This document shows positions 52,661 through 60,429 of a DNA stretch of 64,000 nt, one piece after another (within the stretch, counting starts at the first letter, position 1; every line of letters begins with the position of its first letter). The position numbers were made by a program, and so were the translations under genes. A model generated the notes under the pieces. That model was not told where the DNA came from. It saw nothing but the letters and a program-made list of their open reading frames with translations, and did no database searches. Source of the DNA: VXYL01 sp963666465 (GTDB taxonomy: Bacteria > Pseudomonadota > Gammaproteobacteria > Pseudomonadales > Azotimanducaceae); assembly GCA_963666465.1 (NCBI GenBank), contig OY762824.1, forward strand, positions 2,604,001-2,668,000, given 5' to 3'.

Positions 52661-54778
52661 CTACGGGGTTCGGGTGGGCTGGCCGAATTGCTGGTGGAGT
52701 TCGAGGTCGTTGCGGATGGCTTCGGTCAGGTCTTGGCCTTCCTGGTGGTCGGCTACCACGTAGGGGATTACCAGGACGGCGAGTTCGGTGCGGTCGGTGA
52801 GGAGGTTTTGGGCGCTGAACAGGCGGCCTATCCAGGGGAGTCGGCCGATGACCGGGATGCCGCCGCGGCCGTCGTTCTGGTTGTTGGAGATCAGGCCGCC
52901 CATGAGGACGGAACCCCCGTCCTTGAGGGTTAGCGCAGTGCTGAGCTGGCGGTTCAAGATGGTGGGGCTGCCGTCGATGCTGGTGCCGGCGCCGGGGCGG
53001 GCTTCGCTGAACTGCTGGGAGATTTCCAGATCGACGAGGCCGTTGGCTTGGACGATGGGCGTGATCTCCAGTTGCACGCCGGTCTTGCGGTAGGTGACCT
53101 GCTGCAGGACGTTGCTGGTGCCGCCCACCTGGACGCCGGTGTCGGCGATGGCGCTGATGACCGGAATCTCGTTGCCGACGTCGATGTTGGCGGATTCGCC
53201 GCTCTTCACCATCAGTCGGGGGCGGGAGCGGATGGCGACGCGGCTTTCCTCGAAGAAGAAGTTGAGTGCGGCGCGGGTTTCGCCGAGGTTGTTGTAGGCG
53301 CGCAGGGACAGGCCCTTGGCCTTGAGGCCGAGGGCGCCGACGGTGCCGCCGGAGATGCCGTATTTGTCGAGCATGCCCTGGAAGGAGAACTCGAAGCCGG
53401 CGCCTTCGTCGTTGGTGAGCGTGATCTCGGCGATCAGCACCTCGATGAGGACGGACGGCACGGGCTTGTCGAGCTCCTTGATGACATCGAGGATCGCCGC
53501 CCATTCCCTGCCGGAGCCGTGGAAGAGGAGGATGTTGCGGTTGGGGTCGGAAACGATGCGGCCGCCGGGATTGCGGCGGCTGCCGCCCTGGGCGTCGAAG
53601 GCGTCGCTGATGGATTCGTTGGCGGTTTGGGTGACGCCGGTGCCGGCACCGGATTGCAATGCCAGGACAGCGTTCAGGGTTTCCGTGAGGCTTTCGGCGT
53701 CGGTGTTGCGCACCTGGTAGGTAAAGGTGGCCTCTTCGATGGCTTCCTGGCGGCGGTCGTCCAGGGTGCGGGCCCATTCCTCCACGTGGGCCAGCGCCTC
53801 GTCGTCGGCTGCGAAGACGAGAATCTTGTTGACGCCTTCGAGGGGGACGAGGGTGATGGCGCCGCCGGTGCCGCCGACGCTGGCGGCATAGCCTTCGGCG
53901 GCGAGCACGTCGCGCAGGGACGAGGCGAGTTCGCCGACGGGGGTGAAGACCGGCTCGAAGATGGCGCCGTGGCGACCGCGGAGGTAAGGCTGGTCGAAGA
54001 CTTCGATGAGCGCCAGGGCGCGTTCGAGCATCTCGCGGCGGCCGCGCAGGATGATGGCGTTCTGGCGGGTTTCGACGCGGGCTTCAAGGTCGTCGCCGTC
54101 GAAGGTCTGGCGCAGCCAGTCCTGGATGAAGTTGCCGCCGGCGACGCGCAAGGGGACGAGCTGGAAGATGGTGCGGTGGCTGGCTGGCACTTCCGGCAGG
54201 GTGGCGCCGCTGACGAGCAGCGGGATTTCGCGGCTGGCGATGTCGTCGCGGGCGACGAAGTTGAGGATGCCGTCCTCTTCTTGGATGTCGACGCCGTAGC
54301 TTTGCAGCACGCGGCGGGCGGTGGAGAAGAGCTGCGACGGCGGGATGGGTTCCATCAGCCGCAGGGTGACGAGGTCGGTCTTGCCCTGGAGTGCCGGATC
54401 GATGGCGAAAGACATGCCGAGTTGGTGGCCGAAAACTTCGTTGACGAACGCGACCAAGGGGATGTCGTGGAAGCTGAGGGCAATGGGATCGCCGGTGAGG
54501 CCCTGGCCGAGACGGTCGGCGATGCCTTCGGCGACGGCTTCCTGGACGACCACGCCGGGTGGTCGGGAGACGCGGAATTCGGGGGCGGCCTCCTCGGCGA
54601 CTTCCGGGGCTTGGGCCTCGTCTCCCGTGTCGGCCTTGGCCGGGCGGATGGGTTCCGGCAGGGGCGACACCTTGAGCGTCGCGCAGGCGCTTAGGACGCT
54701 GGCCAGCGCCAGGGCGAGCAGGCCGAAGACGGGCGCCGGACGGAAGGCTCGCGCTTGGGTGTCGGGTGGTGCGGACAT
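52661..54778 (-). CDS. gspD: Type II secretion system secretin GspD
   Basis: 705 residues. Lipoprotein signal with lipobox VLSAC near residue 32. An N0 domain (ALSFHDIPLVAFVNEVFGHQ), N1 and N2 domains and an N3 region with the TANESISDAFDAQGGSRRNP loop precede the secretin domain (SVLIEVLIAEITLTNDEGAG, the core SVLMGGLISNNQNDGRGGIP, then LPWIGRLFSAQN and TELAVLVIPYVV). It forms the outer-membrane channel. GspC-like is 42 bases upstream on the same strand. The other T2SS genes lie on the opposite strand beyond an Rpn gene. Confidence 0.96.
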   Translation of the reverse strand: MSAPPDTQARAFRPAPVFGLLALALASVLSACATLKVSPLPEPIRPAKADTGDEAQAPEVAEEAAPEFRVSRPPGVVVQEAVAEGIADRLGQGLTGDPIALSFHDIPLVAFVNEVFGHQLGMSFAIDPALQGKTDLVTLRLMEPIPPSQLFSTARRVLQSYGVDIQEEDGILNFVARDDIASREIPLLVSGATLPEVPASHRTIFQLVPLRVAGGNFIQDWLRQTFDGDDLEARVETRQNAIILRGRREMLERALALIEVFDQPYLRGRHGAIFEPVFTPVGELASSLRDVLAAEGYAASVGGTGGAITLVPLEGVNKILVFAADDEALAHVEEWARTLDDRRQEAIEEATFTYQVRNTDAESLTETLNAVLALQSGAGTGVTQTANESISDAFDAQGGSRRNPGGRIVSDPNRNILLFHGSGREWAAILDVIKELDKPVPSVLIEVLIAEITLTNDEGAGFEFSFQGMLDKYGISGGTVGALGLKAKGLSLRAYNNLGETRAALNFFFEESRVAIRSRPRLMVKSGESANIDVGNEIPVISAIADTGVQVGGTSNVLQQVTYRKTGVQLEITPIVQANGLVDLEISQQFSEARPGAGTSIDGSPTILNRQLSTALTLKDGGSVLMGGLISNNQNDGRGGIPVIGRLPWIGRLFSAQNLLTDRTELAVLVIPYVVADHQEGQDLTEAIRNDLELHQQFGQPTRTP

Positions 54779-54820
54779 GGCGGCGTTGCCCTTTGCTTCG
54801 GTTCGCTTCGATGGCCGGCG

Positions 54821-55444
54821 TTAGCGATTGGGGTTGGAGGTTGGGGATTGCGCGGTGGAGTCGGGAGGCGCGGTTGCATCTATTGGTGCCGGGTTCACCG
54901 GCGGGAACAGGATTAGGACATCTTCGGTGGGTGATGGTTCCTCCGTGGATGCATCGCTCGCGGCATTGGCGGCGAGCGTGGCCGTGTTGGCGGCAACCTC
55001 GGTGAGGACTCGGCCGTCCGGGAGCGCATCGCCTGGGGTGCGGCGGGTGACGGTGCCTTCGCCTTCGACCAAGAGGGCGACGCGACTGGTGGAGCTGGCG
55101 ACCAGTCCCACGAGGCCCACGTTGTCGCGGCTTGGGTCTTCGCTGCCGGCGACGGCTTCGGCGGCTTCTGCGGCGACCTGGTTGAAGGACGGGCCGCCCC
55201 AGCGCTTGCTTTGGCGGAAGGCGGTGAGGTCTTCGCTGCCGGGGATGGTGGGGAGCGCATCGGGATCGACGGGGTGGCTTGCGGCGGCGCGACCGGTGGA
55301 GGTGGTGTCGATGGGCCAGGTTAGGGCCAGGAGGGCTGCCACTGCGGCGGACCACAGGAAGGTTGCGAGGGGCCGGGCACGACCGGGCATTCCGCGGCGA
55401 AGCGCGGGGGCGAGCGCGGGGGCGGGGGTGAGTCGGAGCGGCAT
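54821..55444 (-). CDS. gspC: GspC-like type II secretion protein
   Basis: 207 residues. One membrane helix near residues 28-45 (ATFLWSAAVAALLALTW), then a linker and a small homology-region domain (GLVGLVASSTSRVALLVEGE, then TRRTPGDALPDGRVLTEVAA), which in GspC binds GspD. A Pro-rich C-terminal tail follows without a PDZ domain. The position directly before gspD and the HR-like domain support GspC; GspN or an unusual short GspC are alternatives. Confidence 0.78.
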   Translation of the reverse strand: MPLRLTPAPALAPALRRGMPGRARPLATFLWSAAVAALLALTWPIDTTSTGRAAASHPVDPDALPTIPGSEDLTAFRQSKRWGGPSFNQVAAEAAEAVAGSEDPSRDNVGLVGLVASSTSRVALLVEGEGTVTRRTPGDALPDGRVLTEVAANTATLAANAASDASTEEPSPTEDVLILFPPVNPAPIDATAPPDSTAQSPTSNPNR

Positions 55445-55711
55445 GGGGCGATTCTACGCGATGGGTTGGGGTTGGGCGGGGCTGACACGCGGCAAGGGGG
55501 CGCTCTTGCCGGGCGTGGCGGGGCAGGATGCCCTCCCCCAGAGGCTGGCTTCGATCCGAGGATTGCACGGCGACCGGCTGCGGCTCGCTTTATCTCGAGG
55601 GAGAGGGGGCCATCGAGCTCCTGAGCCAGGTTCCGTGCGAGATTTCGGAAACTCTGTGCGACATTCGCCCGGCGGCGTTTTGCGTCCTCATGTTTGCGCC
55701 ATCTTTGTGGC

Positions 55712-56812
55712 ATGGATCAAGACGCCGCATGGACGCGGCTGTTCGGGCAGCCGGTCTTCGTCCGACATTTGATGCGTCTGGCGCTGCCGGGGTTGGCGCG
55801 TTGGCTGGATTGGTCGACGTTGGAAGAGACGCCGACGCGGTGGGCGCTCGGGGGAGCGTTCGGCGGGGCGAGGTTGCGCACCGCCGGCGCGTATTCGTCG
55901 CGCACCGGGGACCGGGCGTGGCGCGTGGGCTACGGCGACGACTCCGGGCGATCTCTGCTGATGCCGACGGAGTTCCAGTCCGACACGGATACCAACATGG
56001 ATGTGCGCAGCCGGGAGTATGGCCTGCTCGGCTATCAGGCACAGAAGCGGCGCCGGCCGGATCGGGATGGGTCGGTTCGGGTGGTGCCGGTGGTGATCTA
56101 TTCGGGCGGCGCACGGTGGGCGACGTCGTATCCGGGGTGGGCGCAGCCGAGGGCCAACGTGACTGCCAAGGGCGAGCCGTGGCTGCAGGCTCGGGCGTCG
56201 TGCGTTTTGCTTGACGCGGACTCGTGCGGGCGCGACGATTTCGGGCAGCGAGGCAACCTGGTTGCCGAGCTGCTGCGGATGAATGCGCCGACCACGCTGG
56301 AGGAGACGGTGGCTCTGCTCGCTGCGATGGCGCGACGGCTGCGCGCGGAACTGCCGCCGGAGCGCGCTGCCGTGGTCATCCACGAGTTGGTGGATTGGTG
56401 GGCGGTTTGCTCGAAGCAAGCGGTGACCCCAGAGCAAGTGGAACAGGTGCGGCAGGCGTTGGCGCAAGGGAGGCAGGAAGAGATGATGGGTTTGGCGCGG
56501 TCGGCCCGGGAGTGGCCGAGGGCTTGGCGGGAAGAGGGGCGAGTAGCGGGCCGGGAAGAAGGTCGGAGAGAAGGCCGGGTAGAAGGACGGGTAGAAGGAC
56601 GGGTAGAAGGGCGCCGGGTTGGGCAGGTGGAGCTGTTGCGGGCACAGGCGGTCGGAAAGTTTGGCGATGCGGCCGCGGCGACGCTCGTTCGGCGGCTGGA
56701 GCAGGTCGAGGACCCAAACGACTTCGTGGAAGTGGGCAGGTGGATCCTGGAGTGCAGCGCCGCGTCCGAACTGCTTCGGAGGCTTGACGGGCTTGGCGAC
56801 GGCGCTGGCTAA
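55712..56812 (+). CDS. Rpn-family PD-(D/E)xK nuclease, full length
   Basis: 366 residues. WTRLFGQPVFVRHLMRLALP followed by LDWSTLEETPTRW is the usual Rpn start. The nuclease core has LMPTEFQSDTDTNMDVRSRE with Glu-x-Gln and RVVPVVIYSGGARWATSYPG. The C-terminal region has EGRxEGR repeats and a helical end. An internal ATG pair at 56483/56486 preceded by GGAGGCAGGAAG would yield a 109-residue small form, as in the RpnA long/short pair of E. coli. It sits between the two halves of the gsp cluster. The 267 bases before it hold palindromic repeats and no gene. Confidence 0.88.
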   Translation: MDQDAAWTRLFGQPVFVRHLMRLALPGLARWLDWSTLEETPTRWALGGAFGGARLRTAGAYSSRTGDRAWRVGYGDDSGRSLLMPTEFQSDTDTNMDVRSREYGLLGYQAQKRRRPDRDGSVRVVPVVIYSGGARWATSYPGWAQPRANVTAKGEPWLQARASCVLLDADSCGRDDFGQRGNLVAELLRMNAPTTLEETVALLAAMARRLRAELPPERAAVVIHELVDWWAVCSKQAVTPEQVEQVRQALAQGRQEEMMGLARSAREWPRAWREEGRVAGREEGRREGRVEGRVEGRVEGRRVGQVELLRAQAVGKFGDAAAATLVRRLEQVEDPNDFVEVGRWILECSAASELLRRLDGLGDGAG

Positions 56813-56850
56813 AGAAGGGCGCAGCGCTGGTGCAAGGGAGGCAGGAAGAG

Positions 56851-57180
56851 ATGATGGGTTTGGCGCGGTCGGCCCGGGAGTGGCCGAGGGCTTGGCGGGA
56901 AGAGGGGCGAGTAGCGGGCCGGGAAGAAGGTCGGAGAGAAGGACGGGTAGAAGGCCGGGTAGAAGGACGGGTAGAAGGGCGCCGGGTTGGGCAGGTGGAG
57001 CTGTTGCGGGCACAGGCGGTCGGAAAGTTTGGCGATGCGGCCGCGGCGACGCTCGTTCGGCGGCTGGAGCAGGTCGAGGACCCAAACGACTTCGTGGAAG
57101 TGGGCAGGTGGATCCTGGAGTGCAGCGCCGCGTCCGAACTGCTTCGGAGGCTTGACGGGCTTGGCGACGGCGCTGGCTAA
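56851..57180 (+). CDS. Extra stand-alone copy of the Rpn C-terminal domain
   Basis: 109 residues (MMGLARSAREWPRAWREEGR to the end LLRRLDGLGDGAG), essentially identical to the last 109 residues of the full-length Rpn gene. It arose by a 368-base tandem duplication. It keeps the internal ATG pair and its GGAGG-AGGAAG leader, so it can be made independently. It is the second Rpn locus in this window that carries a separate C-terminal module. Confidence 0.88.
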   Translation: MMGLARSAREWPRAWREEGRVAGREEGRREGRVEGRVEGRVEGRRVGQVELLRAQAVGKFGDAAAATLVRRLEQVEDPNDFVEVGRWILECSAASELLRRLDGLGDGAG

Positions 57181-57195
57181 CGGGAGACGGATCAG

Positions 57196-57654
57196 GTGGC
57201 GCCGGCGGTTGCTCCGGTTCAAGAGTCTGTGTCGAGGGGCTTCACCTTGGTTGAGGTGATGGTGGTGCTGGCGCTGCTGGCGTTGCTGGCGGGCTTGGCG
57301 GCACCGAATCTGTTGCGGCTGTTTGAGGGCTTTGGGCGCGCCACGGAACGCGCGCGGATTCTGGATCAGGTGGCGGGGCTTGGCGAGCGGGCGATGCTTG
57401 AGGGGGCTGGGCTTGTGCTGCTCGGCAGCGATCCGAGTGCGGACGGGGATGTGCCCGGCAGGTTTTCGCACTATCGGCGGCTGCGGCCGGAGGTGCCGGA
57501 GGGGTGGTGGATTGCGATTTCGCCGCCGCTGGTGGTCCATGCGAACGGGGTCTGTCTGGGCGGGGTTGTGGAGCTGGGGGAAGGGGAAGCGCAGGCGCCG
57601 GGGATGGAGGTCGTTGCGTTGGATGCGCCGCATTGTCGGGTTGCGGGGCGGTGA
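57196..57654 (+). CDS. gspH: Type II secretion pseudopilin, GspH-like
   Basis: 152 residues from GTG at 57196. The prepilin cleavage motif is SRG|FTLVEVMVVLALLALLAG near residue 14, with the Glu5 of the mature protein present, followed by a hydrophobic helix. The short C-terminal globular part has PEGWWIAISPPLVVHANGVC, which fits GspH (a minor pseudopilin) better than GspG, as no GspG-type calcium site is seen. It is followed by a 38-base hairpin and gspI. It lies only 15 bases after the extra Rpn module. Confidence 0.85.
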   Translation: MAPAVAPVQESVSRGFTLVEVMVVLALLALLAGLAAPNLLRLFEGFGRATERARILDQVAGLGERAMLEGAGLVLLGSDPSADGDVPGRFSHYRRLRPEVPEGWWIAISPPLVVHANGVCLGGVVELGEGEAQAPGMEVVALDAPHCRVAGR

Positions 57655-57725
57655 CGAGGCTTGAAGGGGGCCGGGTTTGGTGGGCGTTAGGTGAGGGGGC
57701 TTCGGTTGGGTTGTGGCGCGGCCTG

Positions 57726-57763
57726 CCCCTTCCGAAGAAGGCTAACGCCTTCTTCGGAAGGGG
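57726..57763. repeat. Perfect 17-bp inverted repeat (hairpin) between gspH and gspI
   Basis: CCCCTTCCGAAGAAGGC, loop TAAC, then the exact complement. There is no U tract, so it is not a classic terminator; it is a cruciform-prone palindrome of the REP kind in the 267-base gap 57655-57921. The gap holds no gene. Confidence 0.9.
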
Positions 57764-57921
57764 AGTGCCATGAGGGGCCTGCGCTACGCCAACAGCCCTC
57801 CTGACGGGTGACAGGAGGGCCTCGCCACCCTGGCTGCGAGAGTGACGGAACGCTTGAGTCGAGTCGCGGCGCCGTTGACTTCGAGGCATGTCCCCTTCTT
57901 GGCGGTGAAAGGAGCTCGGCT

Positions 57922-58449
57922 TTGGGAGGTTCGGCGAGGAGCGCTCGGGGGGCTTGGCCCCGGGGGTTCACGTTGCTCGAGGCGGTGGTGGCGCTGGCGG
58001 TTTTTTCTGCTGGGGCGATGGCGCTGTACGGGCTGTTCAACACCAATCTGATCTCGCTTTCGCGGGCGCACGAGACGATGGATCAGGCGCCGTATGTGGA
58101 TTACGCCATCGACTATCTCTCGGCCGTGAATCCGCGCTTGCAGCCGGAGGGGCAGGTGGACCTGGGCGGCTTCGACCTGACCTGGACCGCGACCCTCGTC
58201 GAGCCGGTGCGGCAGAGTCAGAACGGCAACGGGTTCATGGGGAACTTCGAGGTCGGGCTGTACGAGGTGGCGTTCGAGGTTCGGGTTCTGGAGGGAGGCG
58301 GCGCCGGGCTTGCGCCGAGAGCGACCTCGCTTGGGGTGTATCGGCTGCGGCTGGTGGGGTTTGAGAAGGTGCGGGGGCTGGGGACCGGCTTCGCGGCTGG
58401 GGCGACGGGTGAGGGTCGGGGGATGGCTCGCTCGGCGGCGGCGTCATGA
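57922..58449 (+). CDS. gspI: Type II secretion pseudopilin GspI
   Basis: 175 residues from a TTG at 57922, chosen because AAAGGAG lies eight bases upstream. The prepilin motif WPRG|FTLLEAVVALAVFSAGA is typical of GspI (FTLLEVLVALAIFA). Downstream are YGLFNTNLISLSRAHETMDQ and a beta-rich minor-pseudopilin domain. An in-frame upstream extension would be repeat-like. Its stop overlaps the gspJ start (ATGA). Confidence 0.88.
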   Translation: MGGSARSARGAWPRGFTLLEAVVALAVFSAGAMALYGLFNTNLISLSRAHETMDQAPYVDYAIDYLSAVNPRLQPEGQVDLGGFDLTWTATLVEPVRQSQNGNGFMGNFEVGLYEVAFEVRVLEGGGAGLAPRATSLGVYRLRLVGFEKVRGLGTGFAAGATGEGRGMARSAAAS

Positions 58450-59057
58450 TCGGTTTTCCCTCGGCACGAAGCCCGTGTTCGAGACTGCCGGCGCGCCGGG
58501 CCGGCTTCTCGCTGGTGGAAGTGATGGTGGTCCTGACCATCACCGCCCTCCTCGCCGCGCTGGTGGCACAGGCATTGGGACTCTTCGGGGCGAGGTACGA
58601 GTCGCTGCGACGCCTGGAGGCGAAGACCGCACAGCAGGCGCTGCCGCGCAACTGGTTTGCCGCCACCGTGCGCGGGTTCCTGCCATACCGGATCGACGCG
58701 CGGCGTTTCATTGGCGACACCGGCGCGTTTCAAGGCTTCACCACGGAGTCCCTCGGCAGCGAGCCGGGGCTGCCGGTGGCCGCGAGCTGGCGCATCGAGC
58801 AGGACGGCGGGGGTTCGGTGGTGTCGTATCACGAGGAGGGCGGGCTGACGTGGCAGGTGCTCGTCATCGACGCGCCGGCGGCGTTTCAATACGCCGACGC
58901 CTCGCTCGTCTGGCGCAATGCCTGGCCGGTGGCGGAGTTGCCGTTCGAGCACATTCCCACGCTCGTGCGATTGGTGACGATTGAGGGCGAGACCCTTTGG
59001 CTGGCGCGGCTGGCGGCGTATCCGGAGGCGATCCCGCACCCGGAGGACTTCTCGTGA
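58446..59057 (+). CDS. gspJ: Type II secretion pseudopilin GspJ
   Basis: 203 residues. The prepilin motif RRAG|FSLVEVMVVLTITALLA occurs near residue 20, with Glu5 conserved, and a globular minor-pseudopilin domain follows (LPVAASWRIEQDGGGSVVSY). GspI, J and K form the tip of the pseudopilus. The stop overlaps a GTG at 59054 (CGTGAAC) that looks like the ancestral gspK start. Confidence 0.88.
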   Translation: MIGFPSARSPCSRLPARRAGFSLVEVMVVLTITALLAALVAQALGLFGARYESLRRLEAKTAQQALPRNWFAATVRGFLPYRIDARRFIGDTGAFQGFTTESLGSEPGLPVAASWRIEQDGGGSVVSYHEEGGLTWQVLVIDAPAAFQYADASLVWRNAWPVAELPFEHIPTLVRLVTIEGETLWLARLAAYPEAIPHPEDFS

Positions 59058-59085
59058 ACGAACGCATGGGGCATTCCGACCGCCG

Positions 59086-59303
59086 GCTGGTACCTGGCAC
59101 GGGGCCCTGCCAGTGAAGGCTTCGGGGGGACGAGGGGATCCTTCGCTCCGAAGCGAGATGGGGCACAGGGCACGCCTGGAGGCGCGCGAGGGAGGGCAGG
59201 ACGCCCTCCCTCCGGGGGGGGCCGTCGGACTGCCGTTGCCCTGGCGCACGGGGCAGGCCTGGAGGCGCACGAGGGAGAAAAAGGATGCCCTCCCAAAGGC
59301 CCG
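59086..59303. repeat. Palindromic repeat insertion at the 5' end of gspK
   Basis: Holds GGCACAGGGCACGCCTGGAG, GGAGGGCAGGACGCCCTCC and GGGGCAGGCCTGGAGGCGCA, followed by GGATGCCCTCCC: modules shared with the insertion in pilP and with the repeats at 21248-21410 and 63500-63650. It separates the ancestral GTG start from the rest of gspK and makes that frame stop at 59116. The borders are approximate. Confidence 0.65.
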
Positions 59304-59307
59304 TCGA

Positions 59308-60429
59308 ATGGCCAACGTGGCGGGGTTTGCGTTGGTGGCGGTGCTTTGGGTGTTGGCTGGGCTTGGGTTGGTGGCGGTTTACGTCGATGGGCTGGTGGGA
59401 TCGCGGGTAGATCGGGCCATGGCTTCGCGGGAGGCTGTGGCGCGGCGGCTGGATCGGATTGGCACGCACAACACGATTGTCTATCTCGCCGTTGCCGGGC
59501 GCACGAATCATCGTGCCATCGTGCTGGAACAGCAGCAGCGCTTCACCGACAACATCGCCGAGAACGAGTTTCTGCCGCCTGGGAACGGCGAGCTGTTGCT
59601 CACCGGGCAGACCTATGCCGGACTCGGCGACATGCACTTCTCGATTCAGGACGAGACCGGGCTGGGGGCGTTGAACCTGCCCCAGGCACCGATGTTCGGG
59701 GCGGCGTTGCAGCATCTGGGGGTGACGCCGCTCGGCATTCGGCGGCTGGCGGCGCGGGTGCAGGACTACATCGATCTCGACGGGGATCTCACCGTCGGCG
59801 GGGCGGAGAGCCTGAGCTATCGCCGGCGCGACCTGCCGCCGCCGCCGAACTGGATCATGCTGGCGCCGTTGGAGCTCAAGCGGGTGTTCGGCGCCCCGGA
59901 GGCCATCGCGCCGGAGCAGTGGGAGTCGCTGCGAGGGCTGGTCTCCACCCGCTCGGTGGGCTACAACTTCAACACCATGCATCCCGATGTGCTCGCCGGG
60001 CTGCTACGCTTGCCCACGGAACGGGTGGACGCGGTGCTGAAGGCGCGAGCGGAAGGGCCGATCAACCGCGTCGCTCAGGTGGCGTCGCTCACGGGCCGGC
60101 ATCTCGACATCAGCGATGAGGACATCCTCGCCGCGCCATCGGCTTTCCTGCGCGTGGCGGTGTGGCCGAAGGGAGGCGGGGCGCGCACGGTGGCGGGCAT
60201 TCACCTCACCCTGCAGGGCGATGTGGCGCCTTGGCGCACCGGCTATTTCTACACCGAGACGCTGACGCCAACGGAAGCCAAGAGGCACACGACTTGGGAG
60301 ACGGAAGCGCCCCTGGGCGAAACCGAAGACGCCGCAGATGACGCTGCAAGAGACGCTGCAAGACCTGCAACAGAGGCTCCGACGCCTGCTACGCCGCTTT
60401 TCGGCGCGACCTTGCGCGATCCAGACTGA
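59308..60429 (+). CDS. gspK: Type II secretion pseudopilin GspK
   Basis: 373 residues from the ATG at 59308. MANVAGFALVAVLWVLAGLG is the hydrophobic pseudopilin-like start; the usual R-G/x-A-L cleavage motif is weak. The GspK fold is clear in the helical part (GLGDMHFSIQDETGLGALNL, then LGIRRLAARVQDYIDLDGDL) and FNTMHPDVLAGLLRLPTERV with INRVAQVASLTG. GspK caps the pseudopilus. The 5' end was rearranged by a repeat insertion, and upstream frame extensions are repeat-derived. The gspL-like gene starts 92 bases before its stop. Confidence 0.85.
   Translation: MANVAGFALVAVLWVLAGLGLVAVYVDGLVGSRVDRAMASREAVARRLDRIGTHNTIVYLAVAGRTNHRAIVLEQQQRFTDNIAENEFLPPGNGELLLTGQTYAGLGDMHFSIQDETGLGALNLPQAPMFGAALQHLGVTPLGIRRLAARVQDYIDLDGDLTVGGAESLSYRRRDLPPPPNWIMLAPLELKRVFGAPEAIAPEQWESLRGLVSTRSVGYNFNTMHPDVLAGLLRLPTERVDAVLKARAEGPINRVAQVASLTGRHLDISDEDILAAPSAFLRVAVWPKGGGARTVAGIHLTLQGDVAPWRTGYFYTETLTPTEAKRHTTWETEAPLGETEDAADDAARDAARPATEAPTPATPLFGATLRDPD

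Noticed and set aside
53048..54694. Long open frame antisense to gspD
   Set aside because: It is a shadow of GC-biased codons in gspD; composition is Gly/Val/Glu-rich without motifs, RBS or signal.
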